Positions 51,417-59,110 of a stretch of DNA of 64,000 nucleotides are shown here, in pieces. Each line of letters begins with the position of its first letter. The stretch's first letter is position 1. The notes below the pieces were generated by a model. The model worked only from the letters and a program-made list of their open reading frames with translations, had not been told where the DNA came from and did no database searches. The stretch spans positions 1 through 64,000 of IMG/VR virus record IMGVR_UViG_3300031612_000002. The stretch is one strand, 5' to 3'. This DNA comes from a virus. Made by a program: the position numbers and the translations under genes.

Positions 51417-52547
51417 ATGAGCATTTTTAATATAACAAAAAAAGCGGATTACACGAAATCATTAGCATTTCTTGATCCAGGTGGGAGAGTAAGTTTACAA
51501 CGGTACGATGTTCTCAAATACAAGCAATTTGATAAATTAACCGAAAAGCAATTGGGATTCTTTTGGATCCCTGATGAAGTTGATGTTACAAAAGATTCTA
51601 ATGATTTCAAGCAATTAACTGCAAATGAACAGCATATATTCACATCTAATCTAAAGCGTCAAATCCTTTTAGATAGTGTACAAGGTCGTGCACCTAGTGA
51701 AGCATTCGGTTCTATCGTTAGTCTACCAGAATTAGAAACATGGATTCAAACATGGACGTTTAACGAGACGATACATAGTAAATCATATACGCATATTATT
51801 CGTAATATATATTCTGATCCGTCTATTATCTTTGATGAAATCTTAGACATTAAAGAAATCGTTGATTGTGCATCTGCCATTTCGGTAAATTATGATGCTC
51901 TAATTGATCAAGCCGCTTGGTACAATTTACTAGGCGAAGGCGTACATAAGGTTAATGGCAGAGAAATCACTGTTGACCTGTACGAGTTAAAGAAGTCGTT
52001 ATACAAGGCAGTAATGGGTGTAAACATACTAGAAGGTGTTCGCTTCTATGTATCGTTTGCATGTAGTTGGGCGTTTGCAGAACTTAAAAAGATGGAAGGT
52101 AATGCAAAAATTATCAAGTTTATTGCGCGTGATGAGAATCTACATTTAGCGTTCACACAATCATTATTAAAGATCTTACCAAAAGACGACCCAGATTATA
52201 TTAAGATCGCAAAAGAAACTGAAGAAGAATGTATTCAGATGTTTGTAGATGCAATTGAACAAGAGAAGCAATGGGCAGAATATCTATTTAAAGATGGTTC
52301 AATGATTGGGTTAAATGCTCAACTATTGGGTGAATATGTAGAATGGATTGGGTGTAAGCGAATGGTGGCAGTGGGATTATCTTGTCCATATAAAGTACCG
52401 CAAGCAAACCCACTACCTTGGACACAAAAATGGATTGCTGGTGCAGAAGTACAAGTGGCACCACAAGAAGTACAACTATCGTCATATATTATAGGCGGTG
52501 TAACATCGGACGTTACTAAAGATACCTTTACGGGTATGTCATTATAA
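51417..52547 (+). CDS. nrdB: Ribonucleotide reductase small subunit, class Ia
   Basis: 376 residues. Diiron and radical residues are conserved: WTFNETIHSKSYTHIIRNIY contains the E-x2-H and the Tyr four residues later (E. coli Tyr122 equivalent), and RDENLHLAFTQ holds a second ligand set. It generates the tyrosyl radical for NrdA. It follows nrdA by 18 bases. The ribosome site is weak. Confidence 0.96.
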   Translation: MSIFNITKKADYTKSLAFLDPGGRVSLQRYDVLKYKQFDKLTEKQLGFFWIPDEVDVTKDSNDFKQLTANEQHIFTSNLKRQILLDSVQGRAPSEAFGSIVSLPELETWIQTWTFNETIHSKSYTHIIRNIYSDPSIIFDEILDIKEIVDCASAISVNYDALIDQAAWYNLLGEGVHKVNGREITVDLYELKKSLYKAVMGVNILEGVRFYVSFACSWAFAELKKMEGNAKIIKFIARDENLHLAFTQSLLKILPKDDPDYIKIAKETEEECIQMFVDAIEQEKQWAEYLFKDGSMIGLNAQLLGEYVEWIGCKRMVAVGLSCPYKVPQANPLPWTQKWIAGAEVQVAPQEVQLSSYIIGGVTSDVTKDTFTGMSL

Positions 52548-52574
52548 TAAAATAACAATTATGGAGAAGAAAGT

Positions 52575-52808
52575 ATGGTAGAAGTTTATTCAAAAGATAA
52601 TTGTGCATTTTGCACTAAAGCGAAAGTATTGCTTGAAACTCAGCATATGGAGTTTGTAGAAAAGAAGATCGGTATTGATGTAACACGTGAGCAATTATTA
52701 GCAATTGCACCACTTGCACGCACTGTACCACAAATAGTAATTGATGGAACCGTCATTGGCGGATATGATCAATTAGCCCAATACCTTAAAGGAAGTGAAG
52801 AATGTTAA
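52575..52808 (+). CDS. Glutaredoxin
   Basis: 77 residues. Active site CAFC in VYSKDNCAFCTKAKVLLE, then RTVPQIVIDGTVIGGYDQL with the cis-Pro TVP and GGYD. It supplies electrons to the ribonucleotide reductase encoded just upstream. GGAGAAG precedes the ATG, and the end overlaps the next gene by 7 bases. Confidence 0.92.
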   Translation: MVEVYSKDNCAFCTKAKVLLETQHMEFVEKKIGIDVTREQLLAIAPLARTVPQIVIDGTVIGGYDQLAQYLKGSEEC

Positions 52809-53098
52809 TAGAAGTACCTTACAGAGATGGCGATGTCATCAGTATTAAACTAGCCAGCGGTGAAGAAATGGTAGCACGTCTTGATAAAGAGACTACTGAT
52901 ACATTGGTTTTATCTAAGCCTACGATGTTGATTGCAACAGATGGTGGAATGGGAATGGCTCCATTCATGTTTACCTCGTCGATTGACGCAAAATACACAA
53001 TGAGACTTAACGGTGTTATTTGTATCGTTAAAACAGAAGAAGAAACTGCTAAGATGTATAGCGAGAAAACTTCTGGTATTGTGATGGCAGGCGCATAA
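52802..53098 (+). CDS. Small beta-barrel protein, Sm-like, unknown
   Basis: 98 residues. GDVISIKLASGEEMVARLD, TTDTLVLSKPTMLIA and YTMRLNGVICIVKTEEET read as the strand order of an Sm/LSm-like barrel. Similar short proteins occur in aquatic T4-like phages. Its place between glutaredoxin and PAAR does not reveal function. RNA binding is possible but not shown. Confidence 0.62.
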   Translation: MLIEVPYRDGDVISIKLASGEEMVARLDKETTDTLVLSKPTMLIATDGGMGMAPFMFTSSIDAKYTMRLNGVICIVKTEEETAKMYSEKTSGIVMAGA

Positions 53099-53099
53099 T

Positions 53100-53402
53100 A
53101 TGGCTAAGGGCGTAGCGAGAGTAGGAGATCGTACATTCGGCACTTGTACTGCGCATTTAACCACTATAACGACCGGAGGTACAATTACTTCTGGTTCGTC
53201 GACAATTGTTGTCAATGACAAGCCTTGTGCAAGATTGGGCGATACTGTTACAGCGGATTGTGGTCACACTAGTGTGATTACGTCTGCTAGCGGTGATGTC
53301 ATTGGTGATAACCCAGCAGTAGCAAGAATCGGTGATTCAGTAGGTAACGGACCGTATACTGCAACAATCATATCAGCGTCGACTGATGTGTTCGCAAATT
53401 AA
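53100..53402 (+). CDS. PAAR-domain baseplate spike tip
   Basis: 100 residues. MAKGVARVGDRTFGTCTAHL, GGTITSGSSTIVVNDKPCAR, LGDTVTADCGHTSVITSASG and ARIGDSV show the repeating beta-turn and Cys/His pattern of PAAR proteins, which sharpen the tip of the central spike (T4 gp5.4-like). It begins 1 base after the previous stop. It is a late-type function at the end of the nrd group. Confidence 0.86.
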   Translation: MAKGVARVGDRTFGTCTAHLTTITTGGTITSGSSTIVVNDKPCARLGDTVTADCGHTSVITSASGDVIGDNPAVARIGDSVGNGPYTATIISASTDVFAN

Positions 53403-53425
53403 ATAAAAAACATTCATAAAAAGCC

Positions 53426-53480
53426 TTGACAAGTAAGGCTCTTCACGCTATAATAGTTAAGTAAGTTAATCAAAGCGAGC
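53426..53480 (+). promoter_or_regulatory. Early promoter-leader module, copy 3
   Basis: TTGACA 53426-53431, 17-base spacer, TATAAT 53449-53454, then AGTTAAGTAAGTTAAT and AAAGCGAG. Confidence 0.9.
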
Positions 53481-53487
53481 AACTATT

Positions 53488-53688
53488 ATGAACAACAAAA
53501 CTGAAACATTTATCTCATACCTTCTTGATTTTTACGGTAAAGGCGGAATCTACGATTTCGGTGCTACACGTGACGATATTCTGTTGGCGCTAGGAATGCG
53601 TCTATCTAAGTTTCCTGATATGGATTTTGATGGCGATTCAATGGATCGTGAATACGTTCGTGATATCATGCTAGCAAATCGCCCATAG
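53488..53688 (+). CDS. Small early protein, 66 residues, unknown
   Basis: First gene after an early promoter, ribosome site GCGAG. ETFISYLLDFYGKGGIYDFG, then MRLSKFPDMDFDGDSMDREY with a short acidic cluster. No family recognised. Likely a host-takeover or regulatory small protein. Confidence 0.65.
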   Translation: MNNKTETFISYLLDFYGKGGIYDFGATRDDILLALGMRLSKFPDMDFDGDSMDREYVRDIMLANRP

Positions 53689-53698
53689 GAGAAATCAA

Positions 53699-53842
53699 TT
53701 GAAGACATCAAGATTAGACTGGATTATTGTTAAAAGTGGCAGTTCATGGACTGCTACCTATAAACCAGATGGAACTGTATTAACTGCAAAAACCAAATCG
53801 GCACTAATGCCAGAAATTATTAAATTTGAACAACAACTATAG
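53699..53842 (+). CDS. Very small early protein, 47 residues, TTG start
   Basis: AGGAGA (53687-53692) is 6 bases before a TTG start, overlapping the preceding stop region. The product starts MKTSRLDWIIVKSGSSWTAT and ends IIKFEQQL, with a beta-hairpin-like middle (YKPDGTVLTAKTKSAL). Unknown function. The strong ribosome site and absence of another ATG support the TTG. Confidence 0.6.
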   Translation: MKTSRLDWIIVKSGSSWTATYKPDGTVLTAKTKSALMPEIIKFEQQL

Positions 53843-53854
53843 GAAGTAACATAT

Positions 53855-54142
53855 ATGCGAGCTGAATTATACGAAGATGGAATTAAGCGAATCAATACGA
53901 AAATTGTAGTACCAATGGATATCACCGATGTAGCAGATTATATTCTAAGTGCGGTACAATCGGGAACTGTGCGACCGTATATGGTGACTAGTCTCAACAA
54001 GCGACAATTATTACAAGTAGCGAAATTTGCAGTCGAGAGTGATGGAATCCATCGACCTAAAGAGAGTCTTATTGACATTGATGCACTAGTAGAAGCAAGA
54101 GTACGAACCTATGTTGGGGATATGTTCCCAGAGTTGATGTAG
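53855..54142 (+). CDS. Small protein, 95 residues, unknown
   Basis: AGGAAGTAAC precedes the ATG. MRAELYEDGIKRINTKIVVP then MDITDVADYILSAVQSGTVR. Alpha/beta, soluble, acidic C-terminus. No motif recognised. It is in the early small-gene cluster. Confidence 0.65.
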   Translation: MRAELYEDGIKRINTKIVVPMDITDVADYILSAVQSGTVRPYMVTSLNKRQLLQVAKFAVESDGIHRPKESLIDIDALVEARVRTYVGDMFPELM

Positions 54143-54157
54143 GTAGGGGATTAATAT

Positions 54158-54325
54158 ATGGAAGACTATGATTATGCTAAATATGATGAAATAATTGAAG
54201 AATATAAATCACTTACAGACCGCCGTTATGTCAGCAAATTAAACAAAAAAGGCAAATTGAAGATAAAGTCAGGCGTACTTGGCGTTGATGTATTACAGCA
54301 TATTAATAAACTGGGAGAACAATAA
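54158..54325 (+). CDS. Small protein, 55 residues, unknown
   Basis: Starts MEDYDYAKYDEIIEEYKSLT, then a basic DRRYVSKLNKKGKLKIKSG and a helical end. TAGGGGA lies 7-13 bases upstream. Its stop shares the A of the next ATG, so translation of the secreted protein that follows is probably coupled to it. Confidence 0.62.
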   Translation: MEDYDYAKYDEIIEEYKSLTDRRYVSKLNKKGKLKIKSGVLGVDVLQHINKLGEQ

Positions 54326-54846
54326 TGAAAAATTATAAAAGAGCAATCGTATTAGGTGGTGTATTACTATTATCCACCGTGGTGACTACAGTAGCGTCGG
54401 CAGAGACATATATGCAGACCGCAGTGGTAAAATCTATACAGACAGTATACAGTAATGTCATTGTACAAAAACCCGTAGAAGTATGTACAAATGTTAATGT
54501 GCCTATCTATGGGGAGACGAATGATGCAAGTACAGCCGATGTCCTCGCAGGCGCGATTTTTGGAGGTCTGATAGGTAACAGCGTTGGTGGTGGTAAAGGC
54601 AAAGATGCAGCGACATTGCTTGGTGCAATTGCTGGTGCAGATATTGCGAAGAAGAAGTCGTCTAATAAGATTATTGGTTATCAGAATCAACGTCAATGTA
54701 ACACTAGTTACACTACAGAAACTATCAAGCAATATGATGGTAGTGTAGTTGTTGCTGAATATAACAAAATGAAGTTATCATTCAAAACGAATAAACTATT
54801 CAAGGTTGGTGATTATATTTCTGTTAGAGTTTCCATTGAATTCTAA
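54325..54846 (+). CDS. Secreted glycine-zipper outer-membrane-type protein
   Basis: 173 residues. A clear signal peptide MKNYKRAIVLGGVLLLSTVV with cleavage after ASA (26). Residues 71-110 form a two-helix glycine zipper (ADVLAGAIFGGLIGNSVGGG, then TLLGAIAGADIAKKK) as in 17-kDa surface antigen/SlyB-like families of bacterial envelopes. Two cysteines (53 and about 123) could form a disulphide. It probably localises to the periplasm or outer membrane of the infected cell and could affect envelope integrity or superinfection; this is inference. Confidence 0.75.
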   Translation: MKNYKRAIVLGGVLLLSTVVTTVASAETYMQTAVVKSIQTVYSNVIVQKPVEVCTNVNVPIYGETNDASTADVLAGAIFGGLIGNSVGGGKGKDAATLLGAIAGADIAKKKSSNKIIGYQNQRQCNTSYTTETIKQYDGSVVVAEYNKMKLSFKTNKLFKVGDYISVRVSIEF

Positions 54847-54902
54847 TGAGTAATCCAATTATTGTAATCAATGTGAATATGACATTGAAAAGTGATAACT
54901 AA
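54846..54902 (+). pseudogene. 18-codon remnant of the 56431 gene
   Basis: Encodes MSNPIIVINVNMTLKSDN and then a stop. 36 of 42 bases at 54852-54893 match 56434-56475, the start of the gene 1.6 kb downstream (MNPIIVINVNMASKG). It follows the glycine-zipper gene with the TAATG overlap expected of an original operon junction, so it looks like the old 5' end left after insertion of the intervening gene. Confidence 0.75.
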
Positions 54903-54947
54903 ATAAAGATATTACAACACAATCAACCAATTTACAAGGAACAAGAC

Positions 54948-56387
54948 ATGAAAGAATATTATGCGGATTTATATGCGAATAATCCAACTCACACTTTACG
55001 AAATGACGATGCTATTGCATTATCTGCTAACGGCAATGAAATCACATATGCTGAATTTAATAAGAGGATGAAAGAAGTTGCGTCTAATCTAGCAGATGCT
55101 GGTATCACCGATAAACATCGCGTCTTGGTAATCGCAGAGGAATCAGATATGATATCCTCTGTGGTACTAGCATGGGCTGCGATGTATCTGGATGCTAGTC
55201 CGGCTAATACAACAAGTTTACAGAGTAATAGGGAAATTGATATAAAGCGACGATCAGCTAATTGTAGTGCTGTGTTATGGGTCGATGGTACTATCGATAT
55301 ATGCGCAGATCTGAAAAATATTACTAAATCACATACAGGAGAGAAATCTGTATATTTTAGTAGTGGTACCACTAGAACAGACGGCGATCTGTATTCAATG
55401 GTACCCGGCAGATATACATACCAGACTGACTACGAACGAGGTGCCGCAATAATAGATGAAATTATTTTAGCAAATAATATGCTTGGCGACGAGTATACAC
55501 AACTTGTAACAGTATGTAGTTCATCATGGGACGTAGCATGGACGCCTCAGATAGTAACCAAATGCTTATTAACTGGAGGATCCTTTCATTGGGTACAGAC
55601 TGATAAAGAAGTTCCTGCCGCACATGCGAAATACAAGGCAAATATGATGTCTGTCTATCCGAGTCAAGCTCATCGACTATGCGAATTTGAATATGATTCT
55701 CCAATAGATTACATTGATATCTCTGGTGGTGTAGTATCGAGCGATTTAGTTGAAAGTATACAACGAACAATGAAACCCCATACAATATGCGACTGGTTCG
55801 GGACTGTAGGTACAGGCGTTATGCTTTGTAATGTAATCAAAGAGGGTGCTACTCGTGGTGATTGGTTTACTCCATTCACGGACACAAACTTGAAAATGAG
55901 ATTAACAGACAGCGGTGTAATTTGGTCGTGTCGAGGAACTGAATGGCATTCTGATAATGATGTATTTGAAGAAAAAGATGGAAAATATAGATATACCGGA
56001 CGCACGAGTGAAGAATTTATATCGTTTGGAGGAGGGAAGATCTATCCTTGGGAAGTTGAAACTTACATACGAGAGTTATCTATAGCAGAAGCGACCACTA
56101 CTGATCAGGTATACGTATTTCCCATGAACGGATTGAACGACTACGACAGACATGGATTGGTATATAGCGGCGATCTAAGCATCGATATGGTAGGAGATAT
56201 GGTCACACAACTAACCAAATACAAGCGTCCAGAGCAAATATTCCAAGTGTCGCATGAATTTTGGGGACTGTATCTTAAAGTCGGAAGAAATAGTATGGCA
56301 AGTCGTTTAAAAGCACACCCTGATCATATATTGCATACAATTCATACGCACATGCTCGTCAACAAGATAATTAATAATGGCGACTGA
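54948..56387 (+). CDS. Adenylate-forming enzyme (ANL superfamily, acyl-CoA synthetase-like)
   Basis: 479 residues. ITYAEFNKRMKEVASNLADA (31-50) is the usual N-terminal region. VYFSSGTTRTDGD (135-147) is the P-loop-like A3 motif but lacks the usual PKG. DWFGTVGTGVML (282-293), WHSDNDVF (333-340), YTGRTSEEFISFGGGKIYPW (353-372 region) and TKYKRPEQIF follow in family order. The C-terminal catalytic Lys site (usually GK in PKTxxGKxxR) reads LKVGRNSMASR and may be lost or shifted. Such enzymes activate carboxylates as AMP esters. Substrate unknown; rare in phages. Starts after AAGGAACAAG. Confidence 0.82.
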   Translation: MKEYYADLYANNPTHTLRNDDAIALSANGNEITYAEFNKRMKEVASNLADAGITDKHRVLVIAEESDMISSVVLAWAAMYLDASPANTTSLQSNREIDIKRRSANCSAVLWVDGTIDICADLKNITKSHTGEKSVYFSSGTTRTDGDLYSMVPGRYTYQTDYERGAAIIDEIILANNMLGDEYTQLVTVCSSSWDVAWTPQIVTKCLLTGGSFHWVQTDKEVPAAHAKYKANMMSVYPSQAHRLCEFEYDSPIDYIDISGGVVSSDLVESIQRTMKPHTICDWFGTVGTGVMLCNVIKEGATRGDWFTPFTDTNLKMRLTDSGVIWSCRGTEWHSDNDVFEEKDGKYRYTGRTSEEFISFGGGKIYPWEVETYIRELSIAEATTTDQVYVFPMNGLNDYDRHGLVYSGDLSIDMVGDMVTQLTKYKRPEQIFQVSHEFWGLYLKVGRNSMASRLKAHPDHILHTIHTHMLVNKIINNGD

Positions 56388-56430
56388 TATTTAATATCAG
56401 TCGTAATATTACACACAAACAGAGAACCAC

Positions 56431-57063
56431 ATGAACCCAATTATCGTAATCAATGTGAATATGGCATCGAAAGGTCATCAAATTGGCAGACTAATTGCAA
56501 GTTGTTCTAATGTCGTATGGTACAACCACAAGGACAACGGAAGTAATCCATGGGACCCATGCAATGGAATATTAAATTCAGAACTTAGTGGATTTCATTT
56601 TGATAGAAGATTTGCAGACTCAACAACTATTCCTCCTGTATTGGATTATGCAACGCGTAGTGGATTACCAGAAAGACCAGAATTATCATTTGATAGATGT
56701 AATGATGGACAGTTTATGATATACGTGACACATAGTGACTTAGATAAATCAAGAAATTATTTTAAAGGACAGCACCTAGTTGTATTAGACACGGATTTTG
56801 AAAGATTCATGAGTACATCATGGAATTTTAGAGTTGGTAAAACAAAAAAACTCATTAGCGAGTTGTACACTATCGATGAGGCGGAAAATATGCTAGCAAA
56901 CACATTAAAAAATTATGAAACGAATGTAAATTCGAATGATTTCGTAATAGATACGATTGACGACTTACTTGATATAGATAATTTTAAATTGTTATGTGAA
57001 AAATTTAGTCTTGAATTCAACGAAGATAGATATAATAAAGTAAGAATATTTTTAAGAAAATAA
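56431..57063 (+). CDS. Unknown protein, possible nucleotide-binding/transferase fold
   Basis: 210 residues. MNPIIVINVNMASKGHQIGR is a beta-strand-loop-helix start as in P-loop or sulfotransferase-like phosphate-binding proteins, without a true GKS/T. The C-terminus (IDTIDDLLDIDNFKLLCEKF, RYNKVRIFLRK) resembles the last helices of small phage kinases and sulfotransferase-like proteins. A truncated copy of its 5' end lies at 54846. Cannot be assigned with confidence. No strong promoter; probably cotranscribed with the ANL gene. Confidence 0.6.
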   Translation: MNPIIVINVNMASKGHQIGRLIASCSNVVWYNHKDNGSNPWDPCNGILNSELSGFHFDRRFADSTTIPPVLDYATRSGLPERPELSFDRCNDGQFMIYVTHSDLDKSRNYFKGQHLVVLDTDFERFMSTSWNFRVGKTKKLISELYTIDEAENMLANTLKNYETNVNSNDFVIDTIDDLLDIDNFKLLCEKFSLEFNEDRYNKVRIFLRK

Positions 57064-57084
57064 AACATTAATTCAAATAAACGT

Positions 57085-57146
57085 TTGACAAGCAATACTT
57101 ATTGTTGTATAATATTTAAGTAAATTAATAAAGTCAAGCGAGAAAG
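57085..57146 (+). promoter_or_regulatory. Early promoter-leader module, copy 4
   Basis: TTGACA 57085-57090, 17-base spacer, TATAAT 57108-57113, then ATTTAAGTAAATTAAT and AAGCGAGAAAG, a slightly diverged leader. Confidence 0.88.
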
Positions 57147-57149
57147 ATT

Positions 57150-57362
57150 ATGAATGCTGTACAAATTGCAAAGATGGTCATTGATAATGGTTATTTGAAT
57201 GATGGAGAAAATCGATATGAAGACAATTCTATTAACTGGAATTTCGTGTCTGCTGATTTGCACATCGATTCTCCGTTAGAATTTTCACATGACGCAGAAG
57301 AAGAAGCGTTCGATTTATTACAAGACTGTATAAATCAGTTTCGCATGAAGGCGCTACACTAA
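57150..57362 (+). CDS. Small early protein, 70 residues, unknown
   Basis: MNAVQIAKMVIDNGYLNDGE, then a Trp/Asp-containing middle and an acidic HDAEEEAFDLLQDCINQF helix. Its stop overlaps the next ATG by one base. No motif recognised. Confidence 0.65.
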   Translation: MNAVQIAKMVIDNGYLNDGENRYEDNSINWNFVSADLHIDSPLEFSHDAEEEAFDLLQDCINQFRMKALH

Positions 57363-57910
57363 TGAATTTATTCATACTTGATAACGACCCTACCAAGGCA
57401 GCCCAACTACAATGTGATAAGCATGTAGTCAAAATGATTTTAGAGTCAGCACAGATGTTGTCTACAGTTCATCGTATGTTAGATGGTAAGTTGTACACAG
57501 CCCCATCTAATTCTGGCAAGCGCATGGTAAAGAAATGGTCACATCCCATCCATGACGATGTATTGTATAAAGCGGTACATATGTATCATCCGTGTACTGA
57601 GTGGACACTTGAATCGGACAGCAACTATCAATGGCATTATGCTCATTTCATTGCATTATGTGACGAATACACGCATCGCTATGGAAAAGTACATGCATCA
57701 GATACTAAACTACGTACAGTACTTAAATCAATTCCTACCAATATCGTAAGCAAATCAAAGACTGAATTCAGGCTTGCGATGCAATCTAATCCAGAATGTA
57801 TACATCCTGGCGATGCGGTTAGATCGTATCGCGAGTACTATATGACTAAGCAATCTAGATTTAAAATGACATGGACAGGTCGTTCAATGCCTACATGGTT
57901 TATATCTTAA
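57362..57910 (+). CDS. Conserved phage protein, 182 residues, unknown
   Basis: MNLFILDNDPTKAAQLQCDK, HVVKMILESAQMLSTVHRML, NSGKRMVKKWSHPIHDDVLY, HPCTEWTLESDSNYQWHYAH and the end RFKMTWTGRSMPTWF. This helical, His- and Trp-rich pattern is widespread among phages, sometimes loosely labelled a pyrimidine-dimer glycosylase, but I see no endonuclease V signature. Several conserved His and Cys residues hint at metal binding. Function unknown. Confidence 0.68.
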   Translation: MNLFILDNDPTKAAQLQCDKHVVKMILESAQMLSTVHRMLDGKLYTAPSNSGKRMVKKWSHPIHDDVLYKAVHMYHPCTEWTLESDSNYQWHYAHFIALCDEYTHRYGKVHASDTKLRTVLKSIPTNIVSKSKTEFRLAMQSNPECIHPGDAVRSYREYYMTKQSRFKMTWTGRSMPTWFIS

Positions 57911-57928
57911 TTAATATGGAACACACTA

Positions 57929-58321
57929 ATGATAATTTCTGATACGTTGATGGATGCAGTACAATCATTTTATGCATCTTGCAAGACTGAACTTGGTGAC
58001 GAGTTTGGTGGCGATCAAGCATTGTCGATGTTTGACGCATTAGATCCATCTATACGAGGATCTATGTTAATGACTATGTTCTCTGGAGACAGTACAAAAC
58101 ATGCGACATTAAAATATGATAATACGCGAGGTGACGAAGATACTTATATTTCTTCAATCAAGGCACTTCGCATGGTATTTGGCTGGGAATTGAGAACCGC
58201 CAAATCCGCAGTTGATACAGCAAGAGATTATGGTCAATATGATTTGGGTATAACAGATCGTGCCCAGCGAACGAAATTATCTACCGCGTTATCGTCATCA
58301 GCATGGCATATTAGGGATTGA
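57929..58321 (+). CDS. Protein with ribosomal L7/L12 C-terminal-like domain
   Basis: 130 residues. Residues about 74-128 match the bL12 C-terminal domain: IKALRMVFGWELRTAKSAV against E. coli IKAVRGATGLGLKEAKDLV, followed by a second helix region (ITDRAQRTKLSTALSSSAW) like the L12 VSKDDAEALKKALEEAG. In L12 this domain recruits translation factors. The N-terminal part is helical and acidic (GDEFGGDQALSMFDALDPS). The stop codon is embedded in the -35 box of the next promoter. Confidence 0.68.
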   Translation: MIISDTLMDAVQSFYASCKTELGDEFGGDQALSMFDALDPSIRGSMLMTMFSGDSTKHATLKYDNTRGDEDTYISSIKALRMVFGWELRTAKSAVDTARDYGQYDLGITDRAQRTKLSTALSSSAWHIRD

Positions 58322-58346
58322 CAAACACGCATAATCATAGTATAAT
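58318..58346 (+). promoter_or_regulatory. Sigma70-type promoter for queC
   Basis: TTGACA 58318-58323 (containing the TGA stop of the previous gene), 17-base spacer, TATAAT 58341-58346; a leader with AGAGG precedes the ATG. Confidence 0.82.
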
Positions 58347-58369
58347 GATTTAACAATTAAGAGGCATTT

Positions 58370-59110
58370 ATGAAATTAAACGAAGTACTGAATACATTAC
58401 CTGATACGGACAAAGTCGTTATTACACACAGTGGTGGACTTGATAGTTCAACTGCTGTTATTATTGCTGCACACAAATACGGCGCTGAAAATGTATTCTC
58501 AGTTGGTTATGATTACGGACAAAAGCAGCGAGTAGAATTAGATCGCGCAGCACAGTTATGTGAGAAACTTGGTGTTCATCGTCAATTGTTTGATCTTTCT
58601 ATTCTAGGTGAAATTGCAAAACCTATGAGTGCAAACATTGCGGGCACTGATGTAGTAATGCCGACTATTCAAGATGTATTAGGTGAACCACAGCCTTCGA
58701 CATATGTGCCATATCGTAATATGATCTTATTTTCATTGACTGCTGCATATGCAGAAGCGATGGGTGCAGAATATGTATTTGCTGGTATTCAAGCAACTGA
58801 TGCATATGGTTATTGGGATACTACGCCTAGTTTTGCAGACGCATTGAATAATGTAATGAGTATGAATCGTAATTGTCCTGTACAATTGGTAGCACCATTT
58901 AATACATTGACCAAAGATGAAGAGATTGCATTATTAGAGGAACTTGACTTAGTACATTTATACGAGTATACATTGACATGTTACGATCCTGATATTGATG
59001 GTAAGTCATGTGGTGTATGTCCTAGTTGTGCAGAACGTATCAAAGCATTCATGGATAGGTCTATTGCAGATCCTATTGAATACCAAATACAGATTCCTTG
59101 GAATGTGTAG
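58370..59110 (+). CDS. queC: 7-cyano-7-deazaguanine synthase (QueC)
   Basis: 246 residues. PP-loop HSGGLDSSTAVIIAAHKYG, YDYGQKQRVELDRA, PYRNMILFSLTAAYAEAMGA, GIQATDAYGYWDTTPSF and the C-terminal zinc motif CGVCPSCAERIKAF are typical of QueC, which converts carboxydeazaguanine to preQ0 with ATP and ammonia. In phages it can serve DNA 7-deazaguanine modification or tRNA queuosine. Own promoter. FolE, QueD, QueE and a DNA transglycosylase are not in this window. Confidence 0.9.
   Translation: MKLNEVLNTLPDTDKVVITHSGGLDSSTAVIIAAHKYGAENVFSVGYDYGQKQRVELDRAAQLCEKLGVHRQLFDLSILGEIAKPMSANIAGTDVVMPTIQDVLGEPQPSTYVPYRNMILFSLTAAYAEAMGAEYVFAGIQATDAYGYWDTTPSFADALNNVMSMNRNCPVQLVAPFNTLTKDEEIALLEELDLVHLYEYTLTCYDPDIDGKSCGVCPSCAERIKAFMDRSIADPIEYQIQIPWNV

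Noticed and set aside
57362-57910. Endonuclease V / pyrimidine-dimer glycosylase
   Set aside because: The protein lacks the Thr2 start and other features of T4 endonuclease V; related proteins are only loosely labelled that way.
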